Source: Bog-756 sp049517675 (GTDB taxonomy: Bacteria; Actinomycetota; Acidimicrobiia; Acidimicrobiales; RAAP-2). From it: DNA of 64,000 nt. The stretch lies in contig JBEKRV010000025.1 in assembly GCA_049517675.1 (NCBI GenBank), forward strand, positions 1 to 64,000, read 5' to 3'. The number at the start of each line of letters is the position of its first letter. The first letter of the stretch is position 1. Below are positions 41,192-52,785 of the stretch, in pieces. The notes under the pieces were generated by a model, which saw only the letters and a list, made by a program, of their open reading frames with translations, ran no database searches and was not told the origin of the DNA. The position numbers and the translations under genes were made by a program.

Positions 41192-41211
41192 GACCGGCCG
41201 GTCCGGCTCAG
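41188..41211. terminator. hairpin between convergent genes
   Basis: CTGAGACCGG and CCGGCTCAG form an imperfect stem with one bulge, overlapping the stop of the transferase-like gene and 18 bp from the integrase stop. No T-tract is visible, but it could serve both converging transcripts. Confidence 0.4.
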
Positions 41212-41228
41212 CACTCTGGCTTCCACAG

Positions 41229-42467
41229 TCACAGTGTTTGGTCCCGCGATCCCAGGACCAACGCGGCACCCAGCAGGCCGGCCGCCTCCCGATCTCGCTC
41301 CGGTAGAGCATGGGCGTACCGATCGAGTGTCATCGTGGCCTTGGCGTGTCCGTGCCGCTCGGCAACCGTGCGGATATCCACCCCGGCAGCGATGAGCGTC
41401 GTGACAGAGAAGTGCCGCAAGTCGTGGAACCGGAAGTCCCATCGATCCCCCGCAGGCATTTCCGTACGAGTGGCCTTCGGCTCCGTCAGCCGAAGCTTGT
41501 CCAAAGCCGGCTTCTCCATGGCCCGGCACAGTTTCCCGAACCCATGGGTCAGAGTGTCCGGATTGGCCGGCAATCCCCCGTTGGCGTTGTACGACAGCAC
41601 GTAGGGGTCGTCCACCAGGTGCGAACCGGCACGCTTCGACAGCTGGACCATGTAGGCCCACCTCCGCTTCAGCACTTCCACACCGATCGGATCGAGCGCT
41701 AGTTCACGGCTGGCGTGCGTCTTCGTCGGCCCGGTGTGCTGCTCACCCCGTGCCACGGTGAGCGAACGCGCGATGGTCACCCGGCCGACGACGAGATTGA
41801 CATCGGACCACCGAAGCGCAACCAGTTCACCCCGGCGGGCCCCGGTCAGCGCGGCCAGGGCCACGGCGGTACCCAGCACCGGATCCTCCTCGTCGGCTGT
41901 TTTCACCATGTCGGAGAGCTGCTTCGGGGTCGGCACCAGCATCTCCTTGCGGACGGGCTGCGGTGGTGTGGACCGGTCGGTTGGGGCCCTGTCGATCCAT
42001 CCCCACTTCACCGCCTGGCGGCATGCCGCGGACAGGATGGCGTGGTACTGGTGCACGGTCGACGGCGACAGCCCTTGCTCGAGCCACATCCGGTATGCCC
42101 CATCGAGGGTGTCGGGCTCCAGCCTGTCGAGCCTCAGATCGCCGAGCACGGGCCGAATTCGGCTGTTGATCTTCGAGCGGTTCTCGTAAACGGTCCGCGG
42201 GCGCTGCCGCTGCGAGGCGAATTCGAGCCACTTGTCAAGCAATTGCCCCACAGTAGCGGTCGTTCGCTTGAACTTCCCGGCACCGACCTCCGCCACGAGG
42301 GCAGTGAGCGCCTTGGCGGCCGCCCGCTCGCTTCCCGTGAACGTGCGGGACACCTGGCGGGGCTTGCCGGTCACAGGGTCGGGCCCGGCAAAGGCGCGCA
42401 GCTGCCAGTGGCCGGGCGTGCGCTCGCGCATCGTTCCAGGTCGGCTCTTACTGCTGGTCCTCGCCAT
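41229..42467 (-). CDS. tyrosine recombinase (integrase)
   Basis: A 412-aa phage-type integrase. It has an N-terminal arm-binding and SAM-like domain (WLEFASQRQRPRTVYENRSKI). The catalytic domain carries Arg I in LTGARRGELVALRW near residue 211, HDLRH at 348-352, HGH at 372-374 and the nucleophile Y384 in TMTLDRY. It should insert the element at the adjacent tRNA-Ile gene and, with the excisionase-like protein, remove it. The start lies 87 bp from the tRNA 3' end, the usual arrangement. The whole family pattern is intact, so the element may still be mobile. Confidence 0.93.
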   Translation of the reverse strand: MARTSSKSRPGTMRERTPGHWQLRAFAGPDPVTGKPRQVSRTFTGSERAAAKALTALVAEVGAGKFKRTTATVGQLLDKWLEFASQRQRPRTVYENRSKINSRIRPVLGDLRLDRLEPDTLDGAYRMWLEQGLSPSTVHQYHAILSAACRQAVKWGWIDRAPTDRSTPPQPVRKEMLVPTPKQLSDMVKTADEEDPVLGTAVALAALTGARRGELVALRWSDVNLVVGRVTIARSLTVARGEQHTGPTKTHASRELALDPIGVEVLKRRWAYMVQLSKRAGSHLVDDPYVLSYNANGGLPANPDTLTHGFGKLCRAMEKPALDKLRLTEPKATRTEMPAGDRWDFRFHDLRHFSVTTLIAAGVDIRTVAERHGHAKATMTLDRYAHALPERDREAAGLLGAALVLGSRDQTL

Positions 42468-42553
42468 CGCTCCAGGCTACCGCCTGGAGGACCTTTTGTA
42501 GGACTTCTGTAGGACACTGGCACTTTCCCGTTCTAGAAAAAGTGCCTCTGACC

Positions 42554-42590
42554 TGGTGGGGCTAACAAGAATCGAACTTGTGACCTCAGC
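42554..42590. other. probable attachment site half at tRNA-Ile 3' end
   Basis: Integrases of this class recombine within the 3' half of tRNA genes. The core probably lies in the T-arm and acceptor end, beside the integrase. A second copy of this sequence was not found in the window, so the other junction must be further left. Confidence 0.5.
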
Positions 42591-42630
42591 ATTATCAGTG
42601 CTGCGCTCTAACCAACTGAGCTATAGCCCC
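42554..42630 (-). tRNA. tRNA-Ile (anticodon GAT)
   Basis: Reverse-complement reading gives the acceptor GGGGCTA, D-arm AGCTCAGTTGGTTAGAGC, anticodon loop CTGATAA (anticodon GAT), T-arm with GTTCGATTC, and 3' TAGCCCC plus discriminator A and an encoded CCA (42554-42556). Its place after gyrA matches many actinobacteria, where tRNA-Ala often follows; here the integrated element follows instead. Confidence 0.95.
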
Positions 42631-42713
42631 GCAAACCGGACACTGACGCTACACCACCCTCTGACCCATGCCGGAGTCGACGGCACGCCGGGTGGCGGTG
42701 ATGGGTTACCGGG

Positions 42714-45203
<2,490 letters not shown>

Positions 45204-45328
45204 CCACTGCCCCCGTCTGCGTCGCTGTCGTCTGCACTGCTGTCCTCTGTGCCGTCCCCGTCATCGGTCCCGCGAGCTCGCGGCGCGCCGTGCACGCACG
45301 GCACCACCGTGGCCCTGCGGCCACCACG

Positions 45329-47161
45329 TCAGATGTCCAGGAATCGGACGTCCTTGGCATTGGTCTGGATGAAATTGCGCCGTAGCTCGACGTCCTCGCC
45401 CATGAGCACGGAGCAGACCTCGTCGGCGATGGCGGCCTGCTCGACCGCCACCTGGAGGAGCGAGCGCTGACCCGGGTCCATGGTGGTGTCCTTCAGTTCG
45501 CCGAAGTCCATCTCCCCCAGACCCTTCAGGCGCTGGAAGTCGGCCTTGTGGTTGGGGTGCTCGACCAGGAACGCCTCTCGAGCGGTCTCGTCCTTCAGGT
45601 AGATCTTCTCCTTGCCCACCAACGTCGAGAAGAGCGGGGGCTGGGCGACGTAGACGAAGCCGCCCTCGACGAGGGGCTTCATCTGGCGGAAGAAGAACGT
45701 GAGCAGCAGCGTCCGGATGTGGGAGCCGTCCACGTCGGCGTCGGCCAGGATGATCACCTTGTGGTAGCGGATCTTGGTGACGTCGAAGTCCTCGGCCAGT
45801 CCGGCGCCGATGGCCGAGATGAGCGCCTGGATCTCGGTGTTCTTGAGCATCTTGTCGATGCGGGCACGCTCGACGTTGAGGATCTTGCCGACCAGCTTCC
45901 CCGGCAGCCCGGCGCCGTCCAGGGCCGACTTCCGGCGGGTCAGGTCGCGGGCGGAGCGGGCGGCGACCCGGGCGCGGGCGGCCAACAGGCCCTTCTGGAT
46001 GACCTGGTTGGCCTCGCGCGGATTCTCCTCGAACCATTCGGCCAGCTTCTCGTTGGTGGCCCGCTCGACCAGCGACCGCACCGGCACGTTGCCGAGCTTC
46101 CCCTTGGTCTGCCCCTCGAACTGCGGGTCCTGGAGGCGCACCGAGATGATGGCGGTGATGCCCTCGCGGATGTCCTCGCCGAGGAGGTTGTCGTCCTTCT
46201 CCTTGAGCGCACCACGGGCCCGCGCGTACTTGTTGACGACGTTGGTGAGGGACTTCTTGAACCCCTCCTCGTGCATTCCACCGTCGATCGTCGAGATGCC
46301 GTTGGCGAACGAATGGATCGATTCGTAGTAGCCCGAGTTCCACTGGAGGGCGATCTCGACCTCCATGGTCTCCTCCTTCTGTTCGAAGGAGCAGACCTTC
46401 CGGAACAGGGCCTCCTTGGCCGCGTTGAGGTGGCGGACGTAGTCGACGATGCCGTCGCGGTACTTGAAGGTCTGGGCGGGCTTGCCGTCGACGCGCTCGT
46501 CCACGAAGTGGATCTCGAGGCCCTTGTTCAAGAAGGCCATGACCTGGAGGCGCTCGATGACCGTCTGCGCCCGGAACTCGATCTCCTCGAAGATCGAGGG
46601 ATCGGGCCAGAACGAGACCGTGGTGCCCGTCCGGCCCCGGGGAGCCGGGCCGGTGACGGTGAGCTTCCCCGTGGGCTTTCCGCCGTCCACGAACTCCATG
46701 ACGTGGTGATCGCCGCCGCTGTCGATCTCCAGCAGGAGCCGGGTCGACAGGGCGTTGACCACCGACACGCCGACGCCGTGGAGCCCGCCGGAGACCTTGT
46801 AGCCACCGCCCTCGCCGAACTTGCCCCCGGCATGGAGCACGGTGAGCACCACCTCGGCCGCGGTGCGGTCCTTGTACTTCGGGTGGAGGCCGGTGGGAAT
46901 TCCCCGTCCGTTGTCCGATACCTTGACCCCGCCGTCCGCCAGGAGCGTCACGTCGATCCGGTCGCAGTGACCGGCCATCGCCTCGTCGATCGAGTTGTCC
47001 ACCACTTCCCACACCAGGTGGTGGAGACCGGTCGGGCCGGTCGATCCGATGTACATACCCGGTCGCTTCCGGACCGGATCGAGACCTTCCAGGACGGTGA
47101 TGGACGCAGCGTCATACGCGGGTTCCCCCACGTTGCGCTCCTTCTCGGTCTTCAGCGCCAC
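45329..47161 (-). CDS. gyrB: DNA gyrase subunit B
   Basis: A GHKL ATPase and TOPRIM subunit of gyrase. It shows VVDNSIDEAMAG (ATP-binding Asn), DNGRGIPTG, and the TOPRIM-associated ADADVDGSHIRTLLLTFF. The protein ends in the short form typical of actinobacteria, about 610 aa. The GTG at 47161 is chosen as start; a GTG at 47128 is also plausible, and longer versions from 47305 would add an unconserved leader. Confidence 0.95.
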   Translation of the reverse strand: MALKTEKERNVGEPAYDAASITVLEGLDPVRKRPGMYIGSTGPTGLHHLVWEVVDNSIDEAMAGHCDRIDVTLLADGGVKVSDNGRGIPTGLHPKYKDRTAAEVVLTVLHAGGKFGEGGGYKVSGGLHGVGVSVVNALSTRLLLEIDSGGDHHVMEFVDGGKPTGKLTVTGPAPRGRTGTTVSFWPDPSIFEEIEFRAQTVIERLQVMAFLNKGLEIHFVDERVDGKPAQTFKYRDGIVDYVRHLNAAKEALFRKVCSFEQKEETMEVEIALQWNSGYYESIHSFANGISTIDGGMHEEGFKKSLTNVVNKYARARGALKEKDDNLLGEDIREGITAIISVRLQDPQFEGQTKGKLGNVPVRSLVERATNEKLAEWFEENPREANQVIQKGLLAARARVAARSARDLTRRKSALDGAGLPGKLVGKILNVERARIDKMLKNTEIQALISAIGAGLAEDFDVTKIRYHKVIILADADVDGSHIRTLLLTFFFRQMKPLVEGGFVYVAQPPLFSTLVGKEKIYLKDETAREAFLVEHPNHKADFQRLKGLGEMDFGELKDTTMDPGQRSLLQVAVEQAAIADEVCSVLMGEDVELRRNFIQTNAKDVRFLDI

Positions 47162-47329
47162 AGGCGCGCCCTTTCGCAGTACTCGAACGATTGGGGACCG
47201 GTGCTCCGACGGTGTCCAGGTCGTGTGTATCCCACGTCCGGGCCTTCGGACCTCCCCCGATCCCAATGCTCCATTGTAGCCGCCCGGTGTATCGCCCCGG
47301 GCCATCTCCCGGACCCCCGAGGGCCTCCG

Positions 47330-47650
47330 TCAGCGCTTGACACGGACCTCCAGGCGCCCGGGCCGCTCGACCCCCGCGTAGTCCGCCGCCCGGTCGAGGA
47401 GCGTGTCCCCGAGGCGCCGGACCTGGGTGGCCCAGGCCGGGTGGTCGACCGTCACCACGAGGGCCGTCCGGTCGATCCTGACCGGTTGCACGTGCTCCGC
47501 CATCGCGTCACCGACGATCTCCGACCAGCCCGAGAAGAGTCGTCCCAGCCCCTGCGCCCCGACCAGCCCGAGTCGCTCCGACAGCGCCTCGAGCGAGCTG
47601 TCGAGCGTCCTCGGTTCCGAGTCGCGGCGGTGGGGTGGCTCGGGGCTCAC
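47330..47650 (-). CDS. DUF721 (DciA-like) protein
   Basis: A 106-aa protein of the DUF721 family. It has the typical central WSEIVGDAMAEHVQPVRI and the strand-helix end LVVTVDHPAWATQVRRLGDTLL. DUF721 proteins include DciA, which helps load the replicative helicase in bacteria without DnaC. Its place between recF and gyrB is standard in actinobacteria. The GTG at 47650 overlaps the recF stop by 4 bp. Confidence 0.85.
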   Translation of the reverse strand: MSPEPPHRRDSEPRTLDSSLEALSERLGLVGAQGLGRLFSGWSEIVGDAMAEHVQPVRIDRTALVVTVDHPAWATQVRRLGDTLLDRAADYAGVERPGRLEVRVKR

Positions 47651-48741
47651 GGGCGGCCTCCGGAGGCCGCCACCCGGCCGCTTCCGTCCATCGCGTACAC
47701 CTTGGCCGCCTCCACCTCGGGAGGCGCCGGCTGCGCCGTCGTCAGCATCGCCTGGCCGGGAGGCAGTCCGGCCAGCAGGGCCCGCGACCGCCGGGGGTCG
47801 AGCTCGGAGAACACGTCGTCCAGCAGGAGCACCGGAGCGGTACCCAGACGCTGGGTGGCCAGCTCGTGCGCCGCCAGCTGGAGGGCGAGTGCCAGGGACC
47901 GCTGTTCGCCCTGGGATGCGTGCGTCCTCGACGGCAGCCCGTCCAGGGTCAGCTCGAGCTCGTCGCGATGGGGGCCGACGGTGGACACCCCCCGCTGCAC
48001 GTCCTTCGCCCGTGCTCCGGCCAGGGAGTCGAGCAGGCGACCGCTCCACGATCGGACATAGGTGAGCCCCACGCCGGTGGCGGCGCCGGCCAGCCGCGAG
48101 TAGTGCTCGGAGGCCAGGGGTGCCAACTGGTCCACCAGGAGCTCACGCGATTCGACCAGCCGAGTGCCGGCGTCGTCGAGGCGTGCATCCCAGACGTCGA
48201 GTGTCGTCGCCGTCCCGACGTCGAGCGTGGTTCCGGCGCCGCGGAGGAGCGCCGCCCTCTGTCGCAGCACCTTCTCCACCTCGTCGCCGGACCGGGCCGC
48301 CTTCGGATCGACCACGGCCAGCGTCACGTCCAGGAAGCGGCGCCGGTCGGCCGGCCCCGCCCGGACCACTCCGATGTCCTCCGGCGAGAACACCGTCACC
48401 CGGAGCGCTTCGTGGAGGTCGGCGCGCCGGCGGACCACCTGCCGGTTGACCTGGGTCCTGGACCGGCCGGTGGCCAGCACCTCGGCCTCGATGGTGAGGC
48501 TCCGGTCCTCCACCATCGTGTGCGCCCGCACGATGGCGCGTTCCGCCCCGCGGCGTACCATGGCCTCCTTGGGCGAGCCGCGGAACGACTCGAGGGTCGC
48601 CAGATAGGCCGTGGCTTCGAGCAGGCTGGTCTTGCCGGCACCGTTGGGGCCGGTGATCACCGTCGTCCCCTCGGGATCGAGTTCGACGTCCGCTCCGGTG
48701 AGATTGCGGAAGTCGGTCAGGGCCAACGAGACGAGGTGCAC
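47647..48741 (-). CDS. recF: recombination protein RecF
   Basis: A 364-aa SMC-like ATPase that helps load RecA at gaps. Walker A ITGPNGAGKTSLLEA is near residue 32, with the signature and Walker B LLLDDVFSELD near the C-terminus. It lies 24 bp after dnaN in the conserved dnaA-dnaN-recF order. Confidence 0.96.
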   Translation of the reverse strand: MHLVSLALTDFRNLTGADVELDPEGTTVITGPNGAGKTSLLEATAYLATLESFRGSPKEAMVRRGAERAIVRAHTMVEDRSLTIEAEVLATGRSRTQVNRQVVRRRADLHEALRVTVFSPEDIGVVRAGPADRRRFLDVTLAVVDPKAARSGDEVEKVLRQRAALLRGAGTTLDVGTATTLDVWDARLDDAGTRLVESRELLVDQLAPLASEHYSRLAGAATGVGLTYVRSWSGRLLDSLAGARAKDVQRGVSTVGPHRDELELTLDGLPSRTHASQGEQRSLALALQLAAHELATQRLGTAPVLLLDDVFSELDPRRSRALLAGLPPGQAMLTTAQPAPPEVEAAKVYAMDGSGRVAASGGRP

Positions 48742-48765
48742 GGGGGTGCCGGAGCCCGGTCCGGC

Positions 48766-49920
48766 TCAGGACACGCGGACGGGCATCAACAGGTACCGGA
48801 AGTCGGTCTCCTCAGCGGCCCGCACGGTGGCCGGCTTGGTGGCGTCCACCGTTTCGAGTAGGACCTCGTCTCCGGCGACCGCCTCGACCCCGTCGATGAG
48901 GTAGGTCGGGTTGAACGCGATGGTGAGGTCCTCGCCCTCGAAGTCGGCGTCCACCGTCTCGCTCGCGTCGCCGACCTCCTGGGACACCACCGTCAGGTCC
49001 ACGCCACCGTGGCGCATCGACAGGCGCACCGGGGTCGTGTTGTCACGGACGAGGAGGCGGACGCGGCGGAGGGCGTCGAGGAGCGAGTCCTTGCCGACGT
49101 GCAGACGGTTCGGGTAGTTCGCCGGAATCAGTTGGCGGTAGTCCGGATACGTCCCGTCGAGGAGGCGCGTGCTGACCTTGACCTCGCCGGCGGTGAACGT
49201 CACGTCGTGTTCCCCGATCGACAGGCCGACCATCGGCCCGGGCGCGGAGCCGTCCTCCCCGTCGGGCCCGCTCTCCCCTCCCTTGGTACCCGTACCGAGG
49301 GCCGACAGGCGCTGCAGTTCCCCCAGGGCGCGTGCGGGAACCAGGATCTGCGATGCCCCGGAGAACGCGTCGCTCCCCTCGATGTCGCGCAACGCGAGCC
49401 GGTACGAGTCGGTGGCCACCAAGCGGACCCCGGTCCCCTCCGGAGCGATCAGCACACCGGTGAGCAACGGGCGGGCATCATCGCTCGATGCGGCGCGGAC
49501 CACTTGGCGCAGGGCGCTGGCCAAACCGGAGGCCGGCAGGAACGTCGCCGGTTCGGGGGGCTCGGGCAGCGAGGGGAACTCGGCGACCGGGAACGTCCGG
49601 AGGCTGAACCTCGACCGGGCGGCGCCGATCTCGACCTTCTCGCCCTCGGACTCGATGGTCACCGCTCCGGGTTCCAGCGAACGGACGATGTCGGCGAGGA
49701 GCTTCGCCGGCGCCACACAGACACCGTCGGTGATCCCGATCGCCTCCGTCGAGACGTGCATGGTGAGATCCAGGTCGGTCCCGACCACCGACAGGTGGTT
49801 CCCGACCGACTCGATCCGGACCCCGCTGAGCACCATCTGAGCGGACGAACGGGTGCCGACGGCACGACCGGCCGTCGCCAGCACTTCGACCAACGAGTCA
49901 CGCTCGCATCGAAACTTCAC
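48766..49920 (-). CDS. dnaN: DNA polymerase III sliding clamp (beta subunit)
   Basis: A 384-aa clamp with three repeated DnaN domains. It starts MKFRCERDSLVEVL and ends LLMPVRVS, both typical. It has an internal Gly/Glu/Asp-rich loop (about residues 215-230) that is longer than in most relatives. It lies downstream of dnaA across the putative oriC spacer. An AAGGAC ribosome site sits just upstream of the ATG. Confidence 0.96.
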   Translation of the reverse strand: MKFRCERDSLVEVLATAGRAVGTRSSAQMVLSGVRIESVGNHLSVVGTDLDLTMHVSTEAIGITDGVCVAPAKLLADIVRSLEPGAVTIESEGEKVEIGAARSRFSLRTFPVAEFPSLPEPPEPATFLPASGLASALRQVVRAASSDDARPLLTGVLIAPEGTGVRLVATDSYRLALRDIEGSDAFSGASQILVPARALGELQRLSALGTGTKGGESGPDGEDGSAPGPMVGLSIGEHDVTFTAGEVKVSTRLLDGTYPDYRQLIPANYPNRLHVGKDSLLDALRRVRLLVRDNTTPVRLSMRHGGVDLTVVSQEVGDASETVDADFEGEDLTIAFNPTYLIDGVEAVAGDEVLLETVDATKPATVRAAEETDFRYLLMPVRVS

Positions 49921-50195
49921 GAAGAAGTCCTTTCTCGCATTGTTTCTTAGTTAGTTACTTAGAGAAATTTCTAGTGATGGTAGTAAGGGTTGTGGACTGT
50001 GGACAGACCAGTGTTCTCCCAGGCCACGAAGGGTATGGATTTCCACCCGTCGTCCCCCGAATGTGCCCGCCCGTCCCCCGAGGGTGTCCGCGGTGTGTCC
50101 CGTTATGGACAAGTTCACCCGAGTTCACAGAATTACCCCAGATCGACCCGGTGATATCCACAGGATGCGCACAAGCTCTGGATACCGGTCGGACA
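49921..50195. other. dnaA-dnaN spacer, candidate oriC
   Basis: 275 bp. It has an AT-rich stretch at about 49937-49985 and DnaA-box-like 9-mers: overlapping TGTGGACTG and TGTGGACAG (49991-50006) and ATATCCACA (50154-50162). In most actinobacteria oriC lies in this spacer. The boxes differ from TTATCCACA by one or two bases. Confidence 0.5.
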
Positions 50196-51587
50196 TCACG
50201 AGCCGCTCTTGATGCGGACGATGAGGTCGGTGACCTGGTTGTAGATCTGGTGGCGTTCCTTCATGAGTCCGGCGATCTTCTCGACGGCGTGCATCACGGT
50301 GGAGTGGTCCCGACCACCGAATTCACGGCCGATGGCGGGGTAGCTGAAGTCGGTGAGCTCCCGGAAGACGTACATGCTCACCTGTCGTGCGGTGACCAGG
50401 GGGCGGCGGCGATTGGGACCGCACAGCTCCTCGACGGAGAAGCCGAAGGTGTCCGACGTCGCCTCGAGGATGAGCTGCGGCGTGATGCGCCGGGGCTGGT
50501 CGGCGGAGACGATGTCGGACAGCACCTCCTCGGCCAGGGCCCTGCTCATGGGTTGGTGGTTGAGGCTGGCGAAGGCCGTGACCCGGATCAGCGCGCCTTC
50601 GAGCTCGCGGATGTTCTCCTTCACGTGGGTGGCGATGAACTCGAGGACCTCGTCGGGGACGGCCACCTGCTCGTGTTCGGCCTTGGTCTGGAGGATCGCC
50701 AACCGGGTCTCGAGCTCGGGAGGTTGGACCTCGGTGATGAGACCGGACAGGAAGCGGCTCCGCAGCCGGTCCTCCAACGTGGCGATGGATTTCGGGGGCC
50801 GGTCCGAGGTGAGCACGATCTGTTTCGAGGCACCGTAGAGGGAGTTGAACGTGTGGAAGAACTCCTCTTGCAGGGACTCCTTGCGTTCCATGAACTGGAC
50901 GTCGTCGATGAGGAGGACGTCGCACTCGCGGTACCGCCGCTTGAACGCGGTGGTCGAGCTGTGGCGGATGGCGTCCACGAATTCGTTCATGTAGGTCTCG
51001 GTGGTGACGTAACGGACGTTTCGACCACTGAAGTTCTCGAGGACGTAGTTGCCGATGGCGTGGAGGAGGTGGGTCTTGCCGAGACCGGCGTCCCCGTAGA
51101 TGAACAGCGGGTTGTACGACCGGGCAGGTGACTCGGCGACGGACTGGGCGGCGGCGTGGGCGAACCGGTTGGACGACGCGATGACGAACGTGTCGAAGGT
51201 GTACCGCGGGTCGAGGACGGGGGTGGGCCCGTGGTCGGTCCGGGAGCCGGGAGCCGTCCGGGTGGACACACGGGTGGCGCTGGCCCCCCCGAGGTCCGGT
51301 ACGTCCGGCTGATCGGCTGCGACCCCGGGATCCTCGAGGGGCGCCATCACCTCGAGATGGACGGTCAGATTCCTGCCGATGGTGCCGGTGACGGTGTCCT
51401 GGATGAGGCCGAGGAATCGCGACTCGACCCGGTCGCGGATCAGCTTGTTCGGTACCCCCAGGAGGATTTCATGCTCTTTGATGGACACCGGTGTGATTCC
51501 GGACAGATAGGCCTGCCAAATTGCGTCCGACACCTGCTCGCGAAGAGCCTCCGAGCATGATATCCACAGGTCTTCCGTGTCATTCAC
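50196..51587 (-). CDS. dnaA: chromosomal replication initiator DnaA
   Basis: A 463-aa AAA+ initiator. Domain I is followed by a linker, then Walker A GDAGLGKTHLL (near residue 165), Walker B LLIDDVQFME, and the DnaA signature GGRDHSTVMHAVEKI in the C-terminal box-binding domain. GTG at 51587 begins the conserved NDTEDLW. Longer readings upstream have no conserved sequence. A DnaA-box-like ATATCCACA (51560-51568) lies inside its first codons, allowing autoregulation. Confidence 0.97.
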   Translation of the reverse strand: MNDTEDLWISCSEALREQVSDAIWQAYLSGITPVSIKEHEILLGVPNKLIRDRVESRFLGLIQDTVTGTIGRNLTVHLEVMAPLEDPGVAADQPDVPDLGGASATRVSTRTAPGSRTDHGPTPVLDPRYTFDTFVIASSNRFAHAAAQSVAESPARSYNPLFIYGDAGLGKTHLLHAIGNYVLENFSGRNVRYVTTETYMNEFVDAIRHSSTTAFKRRYRECDVLLIDDVQFMERKESLQEEFFHTFNSLYGASKQIVLTSDRPPKSIATLEDRLRSRFLSGLITEVQPPELETRLAILQTKAEHEQVAVPDEVLEFIATHVKENIRELEGALIRVTAFASLNHQPMSRALAEEVLSDIVSADQPRRITPQLILEATSDTFGFSVEELCGPNRRRPLVTARQVSMYVFRELTDFSYPAIGREFGGRDHSTVMHAVEKIAGLMKERHQIYNQVTDLIVRIKSGS

Positions 51588-51938
51588 TTGGGCCTCCGCC
51601 CTCTGACTGCCCAATTGGTCCACAAGGATATCCACAGCTGTGGACGAGCACCTTCGGATGACGCTCCCTCCCCGGTGGAAGAGGTGCGCTGTCACTCCCT
51701 GTTCACTGAGTCCTGGTCTGCGCACGCTGGGGGGAACGGGTCCTGTCCGGCGAGGCTCCAAGCGTGCCTGGCTCGGAACGGTACACCGTGGTCGCCGACG
51801 GTGCCTACGGGCTCCGACTAGAGCCACCGGCGCGTTTAGGCGTAGCATGTACGTCGAATGCCCAGTCCCGAGCGACGGGGCCCCCTGCCGAACTGGACAC
51901 CGATGTCCGCGGTTCAGGGCGAGGAAGGATGTGGATGG
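51588..51938. promoter_or_regulatory. dnaA-rpmH divergent promoter region with DnaA boxes
   Basis: 351 bp between divergent genes. Three DnaA-box-like 9-mers cluster within 32 bp: TGGTCCACA (51616-51624), ATATCCACA (51628-51636) and the reverse TGTGGACGA (51639-51647), each one mismatch from consensus. They may control dnaA or form part of the origin. The right part holds the rpmH leader, with no clear promoter boxes. Confidence 0.55.
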
Positions 51939-52073
51939 ATGAAACGGACCTACCAACCCAACGTGCGCAAGCGCGCCAAGACCCACGGCTTTCGCAAGCG
52001 TATGTCGACCAAGGCCGGCCGGGCGGTCATCAGGTCGCGCCGCGCGAAGGGACGCCAGCGCCTGTCGGTGTGA
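51939..52073 (+). CDS. rpmH: ribosomal protein L34
   Basis: A 44-aa basic protein, MKRTYQPNVRKRAKTHGFRK and RAVIRSRRAKGRQRLSV, the full L34 sequence pattern. It heads the rpmH-rnpA-yidD-yidC cluster. Its stop overlaps the next GTG by 4 bp. The AGGAAGG element upstream is a good ribosome site. Confidence 0.98.
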   Translation: MKRTYQPNVRKRAKTHGFRKRMSTKAGRAVIRSRRAKGRQRLSV

Positions 52074-52483
52074 CCGAGGGCCGGTCCGACCGGCCGGTGC
52101 GACCGGGCGTGAGTCCGATCGGATCCCGGCGCACGTTCGCCGACCTGCGCAGACCTACAGGAAAAGGCAGGTACGGGCCCGTGTCGGTGAGTTTCCTGGC
52201 GAGGCCGGACTGGTCCCGTCCCGAAGTCGCCTACGCGGTGAACCGGAAGGTCGGGAGCGCCGTCCAACGGAATTTGCTGCGGCGACGGATGCGGGCGATC
52301 GTGTCCGATCGTTCGGGAGAACTCCCGGTCGGGGCATACCTGGTGCGCAGCGGCCCCACGGGGCCGTCGCTCGATTTCAATGAACTGAAGGTGGCAATGA
52401 GCCGAGCAATCGAGAAGGCGACGAGTCGGCCCCACCCGGGTTCGCCTGACGGCATCCTGCGGACCGACGGGGCCGACGGGTGA
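52070..52483 (+). CDS. rnpA: ribonuclease P protein component
   Basis: A 137-aa basic protein that helps the RNase P RNA mature tRNA 5' ends. The central RNR motif is RNLLRRRMRAI and the first strand contains VSVSFLARPDW. The GTG at 52070 overlaps the rpmH stop (GTGA), as often in this pair. The N-terminal 30 residues are longer than average, so an internal start is possible. Confidence 0.93.
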   Translation: MTEGRSDRPVRPGVSPIGSRRTFADLRRPTGKGRYGPVSVSFLARPDWSRPEVAYAVNRKVGSAVQRNLLRRRMRAIVSDRSGELPVGAYLVRSGPTGPSLDFNELKVAMSRAIEKATSRPHPGSPDGILRTDGADG

Positions 52484-52785
52484 CGTCGTCCACCGTGCGC
52501 GCACCGGCGTGCGACGACGCCGCACCTGGCGGCTCGCCCGGGATCGCCACCCGTCGCCCGGCTTCGTCCCGGATGCTGCTCGCGGCGATCCGCGGGTACC
52601 AGATGGCCCGGGCCGGCCGACCCACCGGCTGCCGTTACCTCCCCACCTGCTCGGAGTATGCAGCGGAGGCGATCGATCGGCACGGAGCGGCGCGGGGGAC
52701 CGCCCTCGCCGCCCGCCGGCTGGCGCGATGCAACCCGTGGGGTGGCCATGGGATCGATCCCGTACCTGATCGGAGTGCACCATGA
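52480..52785 (+). CDS. yidD: YidD membrane insertion factor
   Basis: A 101-aa protein with the YidD cysteine signature GCRYLPTCSEYAAEAI and the ending RLARCNPWGGHGIDPVP. YidD assists membrane protein insertion by YidC. The N-terminal 30 residues are poorly conserved and may be an over-long start. Overlaps rnpA and yidC by 4 bp each. Confidence 0.93.
   Translation: MTSSTVRAPACDDAAPGGSPGIATRRPASSRMLLAAIRGYQMARAGRPTGCRYLPTCSEYAAEAIDRHGAARGTALAARRLARCNPWGGHGIDPVPDRSAP

Noticed and set aside
1..42500. Search for a second copy of the tRNA-Ile 3' end as the other att site
   Set aside because: No stretch matching the T-arm and acceptor sequence was noticed; the site is assumed to be outside the window.
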